Assembly (NCBI RefSeq): GCF_000764225.1
Contig: NZ_JQED01000003.1
Coordinates: 62,001 to 126,000, forward strand
From: Colwellia psychrerythraea
GTDB lineage: Bacteria > Pseudomonadota > Gammaproteobacteria > Enterobacterales > Alteromonadaceae
DNA length: 64,000 nt
Direction of reading: 5' to 3'
The notes beneath the pieces were generated by a model. The model searched no databases, had not been told where the DNA came from, and saw only the letters and a program-made list of their open reading frames with translations. The first letter of the stretch is position 1; each line of letters opens with the position of its first letter. Position numbers and translations under genes: made by a program. Positions 11,325 to 22,543 of this stretch are shown one piece after another.

Positions 11325-14003
11325 ATGTTTGGAAATTTGTTAACAAAAATGTTTGGTAGTCGAAATGATAGATTACTAAAACAAATGAGAAAAGAAGTAA
11401 CTAAAATAAATGCACTTGAACCGGTATTAGAAGCGTTAAGTGATGAAGAATTAAAAGCCAAAACTGCAGAATTTAAAGAACGATTTTCTAATGGAGAAAC
11501 GGTAGAACAATTGCTAGTTGAAGCCTTTGCTGTCGTTAGAGAAGCTAGTAAGCGAGTCTTTGGTATGCGTCATTTCGATGTGCAAATGATTGGCGGCATG
11601 GTACTGAATGAAGGCAAAATTGCTGAGATGCGTACTGGTGAAGGTAAAACATTAACGGCAACTTTGCCATCATACCTCAACGCATTAACTGGTAAAGGTG
11701 TGCATGTTATTACAGTAAATGATTACCTTGCAACTCGTGATGCCGATTGGAGTCGTCCCTTATTTGAGTTTCTTGGGTTAACTGTTGGCTGTAATATTGC
11801 GGGAATGACAACGCAAGATAAGCAAGCGGCATATCAATCGGATGTTACTTACGGTACGAATAATGAATTTGGCTTTGATTATTTACGTGACAATATGGTG
11901 TTCTCACCACAAGAGCGCTCTCAAAAACCATTACATTTTGCCATTATTGATGAAGTTGATTCAATCCTAATTGATGAAGCTAGAACACCACTTATCATTT
12001 CTGGTCAAGCTGAAGATAGTTCTGCACTTTATAAGACCATTAATACTTTAGTGCCTACACTTGAGCAGCAAGATGAAGAAGATAAGGAAGGCGAAGAGAG
12101 TACGGGTGATTTCACAATTGATGAAAAAGCTAAACAGGTCTACTTAACAGAACGTGGTCAAATTCATATTGAAGAAATCATGGTGGAGAAAGAGTTACTT
12201 ACACCAGGCGATACTTTATTCTCTGCAGCTAACATAACCTTATTACATCACGTTATGGCAGCACTTCGCGCCCATAAATTATTTCAAAAAGATGTTGATT
12301 ATATTGTAAAAGATGACGAGATAGTTATTGTTGATGAGCATACAGGGCGAACGATGGAAGGTCGTCGTTGGTCTGAAGGTCTTCATCAGGCTGTAGAGGC
12401 GAAAGAGGGTGTTAATATTCAAAATGAAAATCAGACACTTGCTTCTATTACTTTTCAAAACTACTTCAGAATTTATGAAAAACTGTCAGGTATGACAGGG
12501 ACAGCAGATACTGAAGCTTTTGAATTTAATCACATTTATGGTTTAGAAACGGTTATTATTCCTACCAACCAACCTATGGTTCGTAAAGATCTATCTGATT
12601 TAATTTACTTAACAACAGAAGAAAAGTTCGAAGCTATTTTAGCTGATATTCAAGATTGTGTGAAACGTGGGCAGCCAGTTCTTGTTGGTACTATTGCCAT
12701 TGAAACGTCTGAGTTTTTGTCTGACTTCTTGAAAAAAGCAAAAATTAAACACAAAGTACTTAATGCTAAGTTTCACCAACAAGAAGCTGAAATTGTAGCT
12801 GATGCCGGTAAAGAAGGTGCAGTAACAATTGCTACTAATATGGCTGGTCGTGGTACTGATATTGTATTAGGTGGTAACTTAGATGCTGCAATCGCTAAAT
12901 TAACTAATCCTAGTGAAGATGATATCGTTAAAACTAAAGCGCAGTGGAAAGTTGACCATGAACGTGTGCTTGAGCTAGGTGGTTTACATATAGTTGCAAC
13001 AGAACGTCATGAGTCTAGACGAATTGATAATCAGCTTCGAGGTCGCTCAGGTAGGCAAGGTGATGAAGGTTCAACGCGCTTTTACTTATCAATGGAAGAT
13101 TCATTGATGCGTATTTTTGCCTCAGAACGTATTTCAAATATGATGCGTAAATTAGGCATGGAAAAAGGTGAGGCTATTGAGCATCCTTGGGTAACTCGTA
13201 GTATTGAAAATGCTCAACGTAAAGTTGAAGGTCGTAACTTTGATATGCGTAAGCAATTATTAGAGTATGATGATGTTGCTAATGATCAACGTGGTGTTAT
13301 CTATGAGCAGCGTAATGAGTTATTGGATAATGAAGAAATTGGTTCAGTTGTTGATGCAATCAGAAGTGATGTTATTAATGGGGTAATTGATCAACATATT
13401 CCACGTCAATCATTAGACGAAATGTGGGATATACAAGGCCTTGAAGAACAGTTGAAAGGTGAATATTCAACAGAATTGACTATCGCTAAATGGCTTGAAG
13501 AAGACAGTAAACTTCATGAAGAAAGCTTACGCGACAAAATCGTGGCTGAGTTTGAGCAAGCTTATAAAGATAAAGAAGAAGCTGTTGGCGCCGATGTTTT
13601 ACGACAATTTGAAAAAGCTGTAATGTTACAAAGTTTAGATTCTCATTGGAAAGAGCATTTATCAGCTATGGATCATCTCCGCCAAGGTATCGGATTACGT
13701 GCTCATGCACAAAAGAATCCTAAGCAAGAATTCAAACGTGAATCTTTTGAATTATTTACTGAAATGTTAGATAACTTAAAGTATGACGTTGTTGGTATTT
13801 TATCTAAAGTGCAAATCCGTGCTGAATCTGACGTTGAAGCGGTAGAAGAGCAGCACAGGAAGTCTGAAGAAGTACCGAAGGATTTCCAACATCAAGGAAC
13901 AAATACTGATGAGCAAGCAAAAATGCCTCGTGTGGGTCGTAATGAACCTTGCCCGTGTGGCTCAGGTAAGAAATATAAGCAATGTCACGGTAAGTTAGCC
14001 TAA
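11325..14003 (+). CDS. secA: Protein translocase ATPase SecA
   Basis: Motor ATPase that drives preproteins through SecYEG. The 892-residue product shows the Walker A loop [13 protein letters not shown] near residue 104, Walker [19 protein letters not shown] near 205, the preprotein crosslinking domain, helicase motif [13 protein letters not shown] near 568, and the C-terminal zinc finger [16 protein letters not shown] that binds SecB. The Shine-Dalgarno site is weak (AAATAAG). A small hairpin (GGTGGC with GCCACT, 11277-11295) lies in the leader, but no secM-like stalling gene is visible. Confidence 0.98.
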   Translation: MFGNLLTKMFGSRNDRLLKQMRKEVTKINALEPVLEALSDEELKAKTAEFKERFSNGETVEQLLVEAFAVVREASKRVFGMRHFDVQMIGGMVLNEGKIAEMRTGEGKTLTATLPSYLNALTGKGVHVITVNDYLATRDADWSRPLFEFLGLTVGCNIAGMTTQDKQAAYQSDVTYGTNNEFGFDYLRDNMVFSPQERSQKPLHFAIIDEVDSILIDEARTPLIISGQAEDSSALYKTINTLVPTLEQQDEEDKEGEESTGDFTIDEKAKQVYLTERGQIHIEEIMVEKELLTPGDTLFSAANITLLHHVMAALRAHKLFQKDVDYIVKDDEIVIVDEHTGRTMEGRRWSEGLHQAVEAKEGVNIQNENQTLASITFQNYFRIYEKLSGMTGTADTEAFEFNHIYGLETVIIPTNQPMVRKDLSDLIYLTTEEKFEAILADIQDCVKRGQPVLVGTIAIETSEFLSDFLKKAKIKHKVLNAKFHQQEAEIVADAGKEGAVTIATNMAGRGTDIVLGGNLDAAIAKLTNPSEDDIVKTKAQWKVDHERVLELGGLHIVATERHESRRIDNQLRGRSGRQGDEGSTRFYLSMEDSLMRIFASERISNMMRKLGMEKGEAIEHPWVTRSIENAQRKVEGRNFDMRKQLLEYDDVANDQRGVIYEQRNELLDNEEIGSVVDAIRSDVINGVIDQHIPRQSLDEMWDIQGLEEQLKGEYSTELTIAKWLEEDSKLHEESLRDKIVAEFEQAYKDKEEAVGADVLRQFEKAVMLQSLDSHWKEHLSAMDHLRQGIGLRAHAQKNPKQEFKRESFELFTEMLDNLKYDVVGILSKVQIRAESDVEAVEEQHRKSEEVPKDFQHQGTNTDEQAKMPRVGRNEPCPCGSGKKYKQCHGKLA

Positions 14004-14022
14004 CAGCTATGCTTATGAGTAC

Positions 14023-14053
14023 AAAATGCCAGTCTAATGACTGGCATTTTTAT
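14023..14053 (+). terminator. secA terminator
   Basis: An 11-bp perfect stem (AAATGCCAGTC with GACTGGCATTT), a TAAT loop and a following T-rich run. It lies 20 bases after the secA stop and is a convincing intrinsic terminator. Confidence 0.85.
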
Positions 14054-14154
14054 TATATAGCTAAGTTATTTCAAAAGGTGATCCTCAAGGCATATACACA
14101 AAGGCATATTAATATGCGTCAAACGCTTTGAACACAAAATTTAAAAGGCAGAAT

Positions 14155-14577
14155 ATGAGTAAAATTGTACACGTCGCAGTAGGGGTTATAAGAAAAGCGA
14201 ATGATGGCGGGGCTTTTGAATATTTCTTAACTAAGCGCCTTAAAGAGGTCCATCAAGGTGGAAAGTGGGAGTTCCCTGGTGGTAAGGTGGAAAAGGATGA
14301 AACTGTTGCTCAAGCACTCGCAAGAGAGCTTAAAGAGGAGGTGGCTATCGAAGTCCTATCTTGCCAACCACTCATTAAGGTTGAACATACCTATCGTGGA
14401 GAAGGCAAAGTCAAAAGTGTATGTCTCGATGTTTTTATTGTTGAAAACTATATTGGTGCACCTAACGCACAGGAAGGTCAAGGGCAAGGTTGGTTCGCTT
14501 TGAGTGAGTTTGAGCAACTAAACTTTCCAGAAGCAAATAAAGCCATTATTGATAAGCTACTCGAAAACTCATTTTAG
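14155..14577 (+). CDS. mutT: 8-oxo-dGTP diphosphatase MutT
   Basis: Nudix hydrolase that removes oxidised dGTP from the nucleotide pool. The product is 140 residues from the ATG at 14155; an in-frame TTG at 14128 would add nine residues and is less likely. The Nudix box is clear: GGKVEKDETVAQALARELKE followed by EV. It opens with the MutT-like HVAVGVIRKANDG and keeps EFPGGK. Its position directly after secA matches the secA-mutT pair of other gammaproteobacteria. It converges on yacG with only 12 bases between stops. Confidence 0.93.
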   Translation: MSKIVHVAVGVIRKANDGGAFEYFLTKRLKEVHQGGKWEFPGGKVEKDETVAQALARELKEEVAIEVLSCQPLIKVEHTYRGEGKVKSVCLDVFIVENYIGAPNAQEGQGQGWFALSEFEQLNFPEANKAIIDKLLENSF

Positions 14578-14589
14578 AGAAAAGCAATT

Positions 14590-14826
14590 TTACTCAGGTT
14601 CAACAAAGAACTTGTTGCTAAGTAAAAACTCATCTTCCATAGCATCTAACATTTCTTCTGATAAAACAGTGTCAGTTTGGATTTTTTGGCTAATTTTATG
14701 GTTTTCTTCTGCCCATTCACCGAGATCAATAAGTTGACAGCGTTTACTACAGAAAGGTCTAAATTCGCTTGTTTCTTTCCACAAAACTGTTGTTTGGCAT
14801 TGTGGGCAGGGGACTTTTAAGGTCAT
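14590..14826 (-). CDS. yacG: DNA gyrase inhibitor YacG (zinc protein)
   Basis: Small zinc-binding protein that inhibits DNA gyrase by binding GyrB in E. coli. The product has 78 residues. The four zinc cysteines are in PCPQCQ (residues 7-10) and [14 protein letters not shown] (about 26-30), both family hallmarks. The acidic C-terminal tail is also typical. It follows zapD and coaE in the usual coaE-zapD-yacG order, but with a 211-base gap to zapD, so it may have its own promoter. Confidence 0.92.
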   Translation of the reverse strand: MTLKVPCPQCQTTVLWKETSEFRPFCSKRCQLIDLGEWAEENHKISQKIQTDTVLSEEMLDAMEDEFLLSNKFFVEPE

Positions 14827-15037
14827 AGTTGTTTATGATTAAAGTTGAACGTAATGCTAATTATACACTAATGCTGATTGCATGGAATCAGCAGTTCTTT
14901 GAAAGGGGTTTGTTAATTGATATTCAGGCTACATTTTAAAGGAGCAATTCTTTAAAAAAGTGTACGACAAATATGAATGACTGAGGCGTGCTTAAACGAA
15001 CACCCTTATGTGGCAAGAGCATATCAAAGACAAGCTG

Positions 15038-15790
15038 TTAACAACGTGCTAATTGAAATTCAGTTGCTTGGTTAGCATACCTGCGGCCGGTGTTTTGGCA
15101 AGGCAACATAAAGCGGATTGAGTAGCGGAATTTGTTGCCACTGACGGTAGGATAATAGGCAGCATCCTTGGCTAATTTTATTCTCAACAATATGAGGCCT
15201 TCACCGTTATCCTGGTAAAAGCCACTTTCTACTTCGATAGTTTCAAATTCAGCGCGTAAACGAATAAATTTAAGTACGATTGCAAGAGCTGATGATATAT
15301 CACTTAATAGGGAAAGCCATTCTCGGACTTCTTGTTTAGTTTGTGCTTCACTCTGGTGAAGCCAAAAGTGCAATTGTGGTAAATCAAAACTAGAACTACC
15401 GCCTTGAATAGCAAAACGTTGCTTTAAGCATGAAAGTAATTTATCGTCTTTTAATAGCCACCAAGTCGGTCGTGGTATTCTCAGGTGACTGACTAACTTT
15501 ACTGTTTCAGATAAATTCTTTTGAAGTGCACTGGTATCTACATCAGGAACCTTTGACCAGACAACAAGGTTTTGCTCTAACTTTTCTAAATCCTTGATTA
15601 AATCACCACGGGTATCGTTGCGCTCTAAGGTATCCAATATAGAAAATAGTGAATTAAAAAATACTTGATGACTAGTAACTATACTGATGTCGCCACTAAG
15701 GCATGTGTATGCCTGAGCAAAGAGTTGCTCAAGTTTGAGGTAGTTTCGTATTCGCTCATTGAGCGGATGTTCATATAAGACAGTTGACAT
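15038..15790 (-). CDS. zapD: Cell division protein ZapD
   Basis: Z-ring-associated protein that bundles FtsZ filaments by binding its C-terminal tail. The 250-residue product matches ZapD (formerly DUF1342/YacF) in length, in its opening LYEHPLNERIRNYLKLEQLF, and in a family segment RIPRPTWWLLKDD near residue 101. It is mostly helical in the first two thirds, followed by a beta-rich end, as in the known fold. It lies 60 bases after coaE in the order pilD-coaE-zapD common in this group. Confidence 0.93.
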   Translation of the reverse strand: MSTVLYEHPLNERIRNYLKLEQLFAQAYTCLSGDISIVTSHQVFFNSLFSILDTLERNDTRGDLIKDLEKLEQNLVVWSKVPDVDTSALQKNLSETVKLVSHLRIPRPTWWLLKDDKLLSCLKQRFAIQGGSSSFDLPQLHFWLHQSEAQTKQEVREWLSLLSDISSALAIVLKFIRLRAEFETIEVESGFYQDNGEGLILLRIKLAKDAAYYPTVSGNKFRYSIRFMLPCQNTGRRYANQATEFQLARC

Positions 15791-15850
15791 GCAAAGTTTG
15801 TTAACCAGTTTAGCAAAAATGTAAATAAAGAACTATTTCATTGTTGATTT

Positions 15851-16459
15851 TTAAACCATTTTTGTCAAGGCTAAATACTTTTCATTAAGTGATAGAACAG
15901 CCGTTTTTATTTCTGATAAAGATGAGTCATCATTGTTAATTATATCATCGGCGACATTAACTCTTACGGTGCGACTTGTTTGACTTGCTATTATTGCTTT
16001 TACTTCTCGCTCAGAACTGCTATCTCGTAATAAAGTTCGCGATATTTGAGTTGTTTCACTGACATCAACGATTAATACACGGTCAACCAGTGCGAGAAGA
16101 TTATTCTCAATAAGTAAAGGAGCAACCAAAATGCAATACTCGCTGTTAGCTTCTTTAGTTTGTTTAATGGTTTCATTACGTATTAAGGGGTGTAATAGCT
16201 TGTTTAACCATAACTTATCGGCTTCATGACTAAAAATTCGACTGCGTAATAAAGCTCTGTTGAGTTGACCATCAGCTAATATGTAATCATGACCGAAATG
16301 CTGAACAATGGCTTTTAATGCAGGGCTGTTAACAGCAACGACTTCTCTGGCAATAATATCAGCATCAATTATGTCGACACCTAACTCAGCAAAGTAATTG
16401 GTAACTGTCGTTTTACCACTACCAATACCGCCAGTAAGACCTATAACTAGTTTAGACAT
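15851..16459 (-). CDS. coaE: Dephospho-CoA kinase
   Basis: Last enzyme of coenzyme A synthesis; phosphorylates the 3'-hydroxyl of dephospho-CoA. The product has 202 residues from the ATG at 16459; a GTG four codons earlier is also possible. The P-loop is VIGLTGGIGSGKTTV at the N-terminus, followed by the family ELGVDIIDADIIAREVV and a lid segment LHPLIRNETI. It ends about 30 bases after pilD, and the group looks like one transcription unit with the pilus genes. Confidence 0.95.
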   Translation of the reverse strand: MSKLVIGLTGGIGSGKTTVTNYFAELGVDIIDADIIAREVVAVNSPALKAIVQHFGHDYILADGQLNRALLRSRIFSHEADKLWLNKLLHPLIRNETIKQTKEANSEYCILVAPLLIENNLLALVDRVLIVDVSETTQISRTLLRDSSSEREVKAIIASQTSRTVRVNVADDIINNDDSSLSEIKTAVLSLNEKYLALTKMV

Positions 16460-16490
16460 GTTGATAGACACTTCTTATTTAACTTGTGAA

Positions 16491-17396
16491 TTAAAGGAGT
16501 TTTTGTAAATACCATGACCATATACCCTCTCCCCATAATAAGGTAATCCAGCCAGCTACTGCTAAATAAGGACCAAAGGGGATACCTTGCTCTCTTTGAT
16601 GATTTTTGAATATTATTAAAGTAATACCGACAACGGCACCAACGACTGATGCCATTAAAATAAGTAGTGGTAATAATTGCCAGCCGATCCAAGCGCCAAA
16701 AACAGCGAATAATTTAAAGTCGCCAAAGCCCATGCCTTCTTTGCCTGTTAATGCTTTGAAAAGCCAAAAGACAGAATACAGACTCATATAGCCAGCAGCA
16801 GCACCAATAACAGCATCACTTAACGGCACAAAAGTACCATTGATGTTTATCAATAAACCTAACCAGAGAAGTGGCAGAGTAATTTGATCAGGCAATAACA
16901 TATGATCTAAATCTATCATCGTCAGTGAAATCAAACACCAAGTGAGCAGTAATACCCACAGGGTTATCATTGTTGCGCCAAAATGATGTGCAGCAATAAG
17001 GCTTAGCCCCATGGTAGCAATTTCAATTAAAGGATAACGGGCGGATATTTTGTTTTTACATTGGCTACATTTACCTTTTAGAAATAACCAACTAAAAACT
17101 GGGATGTTTTCATAAAAGCGAATCTTATGATCGCACTTAGGGCAGGTAGAGTCGGGTTTGGAAAGAGTGACCTGTGGGAGGTTCTTGGGTTTAATATTAG
17201 CAACTTCATCAGCGAGAAACTCTCGACAGTCTTGATACCAAGTATATTCCATCATTTTAGGTATGCGATAAATAACTACATTGAGGAAGCTACCTACAAT
17301 CAAAGAAAGTAAAGCAACGGTGAAATAAAAAAGTACTGTGGTTTGTTGGAATATCACAGTAAATTGGTTAAAGAGTGAAAAAAAGTTTTCTAACAA
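16491..17396 (-). CDS. pilD: Type IV prepilin peptidase/N-methyltransferase
   Basis: Integral membrane aspartyl protease that cuts prepilin leaders and N-methylates the new Phe. The 301-residue product has about eight hydrophobic segments. The cytoplasmic zinc loop has two cysteine pairs (CPKC near residue 74 and CSQC near 99). The two catalytic aspartates are in TMIDLDHMLLPD (near 160) and GMGFGDFKLF (near 222). It is encoded with pilC and pilB, whose pilin substrate is the pilA at 22990. Confidence 0.95.
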   Translation of the reverse strand: MLENFFSLFNQFTVIFQQTTVLFYFTVALLSLIVGSFLNVVIYRIPKMMEYTWYQDCREFLADEVANIKPKNLPQVTLSKPDSTCPKCDHKIRFYENIPVFSWLFLKGKCSQCKNKISARYPLIEIATMGLSLIAAHHFGATMITLWVLLLTWCLISLTMIDLDHMLLPDQITLPLLWLGLLININGTFVPLSDAVIGAAAGYMSLYSVFWLFKALTGKEGMGFGDFKLFAVFGAWIGWQLLPLLILMASVVGAVVGITLIIFKNHQREQGIPFGPYLAVAGWITLLWGEGIWSWYLQKLL

Positions 17397-17437
17397 TTGA
17401 GTTGCCTGTTTTGGATTTATTGTAGAGAATTTGAACT

Positions 17438-17467
17438 AATGGAGTTATAAATCTATATAACTCCATT
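17438..17467 (-). other. Strong hairpin between pilC and pilD
   Basis: AATGGAGTTATA and TATAACTCCATT form a perfect 12-bp stem with a six-base loop. No T tract follows on the minus strand, so it is more likely an mRNA processing or stability element within the pilC-pilD transcript than a terminator. Confidence 0.45.
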
Positions 17468-17481
17468 GCTATTATTTTGAG

Positions 17482-18741
17482 TTATACCACTTTACCGATT
17501 TCAAATATAGGTAAGTACATAGCGATAATTAAACCACCAATAACTACGCCCAGTACCGCCATAATCATGGGTTCTAATAAAGCTGTTAAACCATCAACGG
17601 CATCATCCACTTGTTGCTCATATATATTAGCAACTTTCGACAACATACCATCAACAGTACCTGATTCCTCACCAATAGCTACCATTTGAATAACCATATC
17701 TGGGAATATTTTACAATTAAGCATTGCTAAGTTCATTTGCATACCTGAAGATACCTCTGTACGTACTTCCAAGATTGCATCCCTAAATACCGCATTACCC
17801 GATGCTCCAGCAGCGGACTCCAATGCATCAACCAAAGGAACACCAGCGGCAAAAGTGGTTGATAATGTCCGAGCATATCGAGCTACGGCTGCTTTTTCTA
17901 ACAAATCACCAATAACTGGTAACTTTAAGATATTCTTATCAACATTATCACGAAATTTCTGGCTATTTCGGTGAGATTTTTTAAACAAATAAAATGCCAA
18001 ATAAAGGCCAGCTAAGCCAAAGTACCAATATGCTTGCATAAACTCAGATATCGCAATGACAAATAAGGTGAAAGCGGGCAATTCAGCGCCAAAGCTATTA
18101 AAAATTTCTTGAAACACCGGTACAACAAAGATCAATAGAATAGACGTGACAATAAAGGCGATAACCAATACCGCAATAGGGTAGGTCATTGCTTTTTTTA
18201 TTTTACTTTTTAACGCTTCAGCTTTTTCTTTATAGGTAGCAATGCGTCCATAAATGGTTTCTAATGCACCTGATTGTTCACCAGAGGCGACTAGATCACA
18301 GTATAGTTCATCGAAAAAAAGCGGGTGTTCACGTAAGCAGTCTGATAAAGGGATACCTGACGAAAGTTTAGTGCCAATATCTCCAAGAAGTAGGCGCATT
18401 TTACCGTTACTATGTCCCTTGCCTATCATTTCAATAGTCTGTACTAGTGGCACGCCTGCACCTAACATAGTCGCTATTTGTCGGGTAATAACGGCAATGT
18501 CGGCAGGCGATATTTCTTTGTCTCCGCTTCCTATACCAAATAATGGTTTAGCTTTTTTCTTAACGCGACTTGGGGTCACTCCCTGTTTTCGTAGCTGAGT
18601 TTTTAGCTCGATAATACTTTTAGCAGGGAGCTCACCATTAATTTTTTTCCCTTTCCGGTTAACCCCATGCCAAACAAAGATATCTTGTTCTTTAGTTTTA
18701 GCCTTATCTTTAGCTGACTTTTTTGTTGTTGTAATAGCCAT
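17482..18741 (-). CDS. pilC: Type IV pilus inner-membrane platform protein
   Basis: Polytopic platform protein on which PilB acts to extrude pilin. The product has 419 residues from the ATG at 18741, chosen because AGGG precedes it; an upstream in-frame start at 18765 lacks this. After a Lys-rich N-tail come two T2SSF domains (about residues 80-200 and 285-405), each ending in hydrophobic segments. Repeated family motifs are visible: ADIAVITRQIATML, LVASGEQSGALE and VAIGEESGTVDGML. It lies 117 bases after pilB. Confidence 0.95.
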   Translation of the reverse strand: MAITTTKKSAKDKAKTKEQDIFVWHGVNRKGKKINGELPAKSIIELKTQLRKQGVTPSRVKKKAKPLFGIGSGDKEISPADIAVITRQIATMLGAGVPLVQTIEMIGKGHSNGKMRLLLGDIGTKLSSGIPLSDCLREHPLFFDELYCDLVASGEQSGALETIYGRIATYKEKAEALKSKIKKAMTYPIAVLVIAFIVTSILLIFVVPVFQEIFNSFGAELPAFTLFVIAISEFMQAYWYFGLAGLYLAFYLFKKSHRNSQKFRDNVDKNILKLPVIGDLLEKAAVARYARTLSTTFAAGVPLVDALESAAGASGNAVFRDAILEVRTEVSSGMQMNLAMLNCKIFPDMVIQMVAIGEESGTVDGMLSKVANIYEQQVDDAVDGLTALLEPMIMAVLGVVIGGLIIAMYLPIFEIGKVV

Positions 18742-18857
18742 AGTTAACCCTGGTCCATAAATCACTTTATTCTATCTTGCTATGAAGGTGATAAAGTAAT
18801 ATCCATTAAATAGGTGAATTATCTTCTTAAGTATAAGTAAGTTAACCGAAAGTAACG

Positions 18858-20558
18858 TTAAGCGCTAGTGACACGGTTAATTTCTTCTAAACTTGTCATG
18901 CCGTTCATTGCTTTTAATAAGCCTGATTGACGCAAATTGTTGTAGCCTTCTTGTTGGCATTGTTTTGCTATATCAAGAGAGTTACCACCTTCCATAATGA
19001 TAGAAGCTATGGTGGGGCTGATCTTTATGACTTCATAAATACCCACGCGACCCTTATAACCTGCGGTGCAGTGAGTACAGCCTACGGGTTTGAATAATTT
19101 AATATCAGATAACTGGTCAGCTGGAAAGCCTTGCTCGGCTAATTGCATTTCAGAAAGTTTTTCTTCTTCTTTACATTGCGGACATAAACGTCTGGCAAGT
19201 CGCTGGGCAATAATAATGGAGACAGAGCTGGCGACGTTATACGAGGGCACACCCATATTAAGTAAACGAGTTAGTGTTTCAGCAGCCGAATTAGTATGTA
19301 ACGTTGATAATACTAGATGGCCGGTTTGGGCTGCTTTTATCGATATTTCAGCGGTTTCTAAATCACGAATTTCACCTACCATGACAATATCAGGATCTTG
19401 TCGTAAGAATGAGCGCAAAGCACTTGGGAAAGTTAAACCAGCACGATTATTAATTTGTACCTGGTTAATACCTTCAAGGTTAATTTCGACCGGGTCTTCT
19501 GCGGTAGATATGTTACGTTCTTGTGTATTAAGAATATTGAGGCCAGTATAAAGTGATACTGTTTTTCCTGAGCCGGTTGGGCCGGTAACTAAAATCATAC
19601 CTTGTGGTTGCTCTAGCGCATCCATATATATTTTTTTCTGCTCGGCTTCGTAACCTAACATATCGATGCCTAGCATTGCACTGGATGAATCGAGTATACG
19701 CATCACTATTTTTTCACCCCACATTGTGGGTAAAGTACTGACGCGAAAGTCGATTGACTTTTTCTTTGATAATGCCAGTTTGATTCGACCATCTTGCGGC
19801 ACACGACGCTCTGCGATATCTAACTTAGACATAACCTTTAAACGAGCAGCCATTCTCGATGCCAAGCTTACCGGGGGTCTAGCGATTTCAGATAGAATAC
19901 CATCAATACGAAAGCGGATACGAAATGACTTTTCATAGGGCTCAAAATGTAAATCAGAGGCGCCTTTTTTAATCGCATCGAGTAATATTTTATTGATGAA
20001 AACAACAATAGGTGCATCATCTTCACCATTAGGATTATCATCTTCTTTTTTCGACTCTTCGACATCAATACCCGCTAACTCGTCGGCATCGATGTCACTG
20101 ATATCTAATGCACCACTTTCATCTTCAAGTACTTTTTCAATACATGCTTGTAAGCTTTTCTCGTCACATAAAACTAATTCAGTGTTATAACCGGTATTAA
20201 ACTGTATTTCTTCTAAGGCATCTAAATTCGTCGGGTCTGACATGGCAACAAACAGTACTTTGCCACGCAAATAAAGTGGTAATGCGTTATGTTTAGTGAT
20301 CAGTTTTTCATTGCGGACACCATCAGGCACTAAGCTGGTATCGAATTTACTCAGTTGAATTTGAGGGTGGCCAAAGCTTTTAGAGAGTACTTTTGCAATA
20401 CTGTTGCCATCAAGATTTTTATTTTCTATTAAAAAGCGAATAAAAGGTATTTTTTTACCAGTGAAATCATCGGTAATATCATCTATCGATTCTAAAGAAA
20501 TAAGATTCTGCTTTGACAGCGCAGATAGCAGGCTAGCTTGCTGATGACTTCCTTTCAT
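18858..20558 (-). CDS. pilB: Type IV pilus extension ATPase
   Basis: Hexameric cytoplasmic ATPase that powers pilus assembly. The 566-residue product has an N-terminal T2SSE_N (MshE-like) domain to about residue 150, then the ATPase core. Walker A is [14 protein letters not shown] near 327, the Asp box and Walker B ([16 protein letters not shown]) near 394, and the His box [14 protein letters not shown] near 414. A tetracysteine zinc site follows (CPQC near 462 and CTHC near 500). It is first in pilB-pilC-pilD-coaE-zapD on the minus strand. Confidence 0.96.
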   Translation of the reverse strand: MKGSHQQASLLSALSKQNLISLESIDDITDDFTGKKIPFIRFLIENKNLDGNSIAKVLSKSFGHPQIQLSKFDTSLVPDGVRNEKLITKHNALPLYLRGKVLFVAMSDPTNLDALEEIQFNTGYNTELVLCDEKSLQACIEKVLEDESGALDISDIDADELAGIDVEESKKEDDNPNGEDDAPIVVFINKILLDAIKKGASDLHFEPYEKSFRIRFRIDGILSEIARPPVSLASRMAARLKVMSKLDIAERRVPQDGRIKLALSKKKSIDFRVSTLPTMWGEKIVMRILDSSSAMLGIDMLGYEAEQKKIYMDALEQPQGMILVTGPTGSGKTVSLYTGLNILNTQERNISTAEDPVEINLEGINQVQINNRAGLTFPSALRSFLRQDPDIVMVGEIRDLETAEISIKAAQTGHLVLSTLHTNSAAETLTRLLNMGVPSYNVASSVSIIIAQRLARRLCPQCKEEEKLSEMQLAEQGFPADQLSDIKLFKPVGCTHCTAGYKGRVGIYEVIKISPTIASIIMEGGNSLDIAKQCQQEGYNNLRQSGLLKAMNGMTSLEEINRVTSA

Positions 20559-20768
20559 AACGTTTGGCTATAACCTCTTGGAAATACTAAAGTAGTAACT
20601 ATTCTATTGAGTGTAACTGATAATTAGCCAAAAGCACATAAAGAGATTAATCAAGTATCAAAGGGGGGCAGGAGTAGTTGATTTTTACAAACTTATTTAT
20701 AATGAACTAATCTTAATTTTCAGGCTATATTTTTAAGGATGAAAATGACAAGAGCACCTCGCTTAAAA

Positions 20769-22454
20769 TTAATTATCTAAATTTGGGTATAATCTAAGAG
20801 CATCCTTATAGATGGTTTCTTTGAGTTGGTCATCTACGGACACATGATTTAATTCTAATGTTTTTAAGGCAATGGTCATATTTGAATATAACTCTTTACT
20901 TGGTGTATGTTGAGCAAATTCATTTCCCCACTGAATATACTCTAATAAAGCTTTAGGATCTTTCTGTTTAAATCCGTTCTGTAATTTATAATTGTATAAT
21001 GTTACTTCAAAATAATCTTGCCAAACTAATGTGTTAATTATCGAATTTACGCTATTAACATCTTTATTATTACTTACTTTAAATTGTTCCATTTTAAAAG
21101 CTGTATGTATTGAGGTAACCATAAAAACAGAGGTAATAATAGGGAATGTAATAGTAATGATTTTTAATGGGGCGGTATGATTTATTGTTATAGTGAGTAA
21201 CTTCTGTTTTGCTAAACTATGTTCAGTCAGCCAAATTAAAATAATAAAATAAACCCAATGAACGATGGAATGATAAAAAGGAAACTCAGTTTGAGTATGA
21301 AGTAGTATTGGGATCACTAGAGCAAGTATAGGGAGTGCTCTAGTATATGAGTAGCCTTTAAATAAAGATAAATAGCTGTAAATGAAAGTGAGTAACGCTA
21401 AAATGCTCACAATACCGCCCTCAACAGCCCAAAATAATATTTCGTTGTGAGGATGCTTCAATTTTTGTATCGGTGCTGCTAATTTTTTATCTATTTTCAT
21501 CTCTTTTAAATGAAATTCACGATAGTTTTTTTCGAAATTTCCATAACCGTAACCAAGTAAAGGTTTTTCAATAAACATTTTACTCGCGACTTTATAAATG
21601 TCAGTGCGGTGCATGTCACTATATAGGCCTTTACCTCTATTAGTCTCTTTCAGTGACTGCATCGTTTGCATCGATATTATCCCAAAAATAACACCAAAAA
21701 TGATTACCAAGATCGACTTTCTAAAGATATCTGGGGATTTAATAAAAATAGGAGTAAGGGTGAGTATCACTAAAATAGCACCTAAATATCCTATTTTAGA
21801 CTGTAAAGTGATAATTAATAAGACGCAAAAAAATAAACAAGGGTATATAAAAATCTTCAATTTTTCTGCGTATAATTTAGCGTTATGCGGTAATAATAAA
21901 AATAATGAAAGCGCTATACCTGAAGCTAAAAAACTCGCCATGACATTGGGCTGTGTAAAAGATCCATAAGGTTGACCAGAAAGAGGTGTGTAGCCCGTAA
22001 TTTCAATGTCAAAGGGTGTAAGTATAAATAATTGTACTAAGCCTATTATCACTTCAATCGAAACACCTAAAAGCAATAATAGCAGTAAGACTATTTTATT
22101 CTGATTATTTAGTCGTAATTGTGTTAACGAAAATAACAATAATAAACCAGCTGTTGCGGCTAATAATCGAGGAAGAGCAAAGTAACTAAATAAATTATCA
22201 TAAAATAAAGGTATAAAGAGAAGTAGAACACCGAGCAAGAACAATAACTGAACGTTACTGTAAATTATTTCTTTTTTACGAATAACTTGCCATAACCCTG
22301 AAGTAATTAGTAAGGAAATAAAAATCCAACCTAATATGTTTGGAGCAAGATAAAGTGCGATACCACCAGGTGTAGGTAATATGATATGCATAAAAACCAA
22401 TAAATATAGGCATAGTGTAATAAAAGGAAACTTTAAATTTGATTGGATTGACAT
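20769..22454 (-). CDS. O-antigen ligase/PglL-like membrane glycosyltransferase
   Basis: Probable pilin O-glycosylation enzyme or WaaL/Wzy-type ligase that moves lipid-linked glycan onto a protein in the periplasm. The 561-residue product has about 11-12 hydrophobic segments and a large periplasmic loop with KHPHNEILFWAVEGG near residue 335, the signature of the Wzy_C/PglL group. A hydrophilic C-terminal domain of about 120 residues ends the protein. It lies between pilA and pilB, the place of TfpO/PglL genes in several pilus loci. The substrate is inferred from this position only. Confidence 0.8.
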   Translation of the reverse strand: MSIQSNLKFPFITLCLYLLVFMHIILPTPGGIALYLAPNILGWIFISLLITSGLWQVIRKKEIIYSNVQLLFLLGVLLLFIPLFYDNLFSYFALPRLLAATAGLLLLFSLTQLRLNNQNKIVLLLLLLLGVSIEVIIGLVQLFILTPFDIEITGYTPLSGQPYGSFTQPNVMASFLASGIALSLFLLLPHNAKLYAEKLKIFIYPCLFFCVLLIITLQSKIGYLGAILVILTLTPIFIKSPDIFRKSILVIIFGVIFGIISMQTMQSLKETNRGKGLYSDMHRTDIYKVASKMFIEKPLLGYGYGNFEKNYREFHLKEMKIDKKLAAPIQKLKHPHNEILFWAVEGGIVSILALLTFIYSYLSLFKGYSYTRALPILALVIPILLHTQTEFPFYHSIVHWVYFIILIWLTEHSLAKQKLLTITINHTAPLKIITITFPIITSVFMVTSIHTAFKMEQFKVSNNKDVNSVNSIINTLVWQDYFEVTLYNYKLQNGFKQKDPKALLEYIQWGNEFAQHTPSKELYSNMTIALKTLELNHVSVDDQLKETIYKDALRLYPNLDN

Positions 22455-22491
22455 AAAGACTTTATTTTACTTTAGTTGTATAAAAGCAAGG

Positions 22492-22520
22492 TAAAAAAAA
22501 AGCTCTAATAGAGCTTTTTT
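22492..22520 (-). terminator. pilA terminator
   Basis: AAAAAAGCTC and GAGCTTTTTT form a 10-bp stem with a six-base loop (TAATAG on the plus strand), followed on the minus strand by further T. It separates pilA from the ligase gene. Confidence 0.8.
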
Positions 22521-22543
22521 AAATAGAGGTCAAAGCTTGTTGT

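Noticed and set aside
14873..14892. GCTGATT/AATCAGC hairpin between yacG and zapD
   Set aside because: Seven-bp stem without T tract on either strand; no supporting context.
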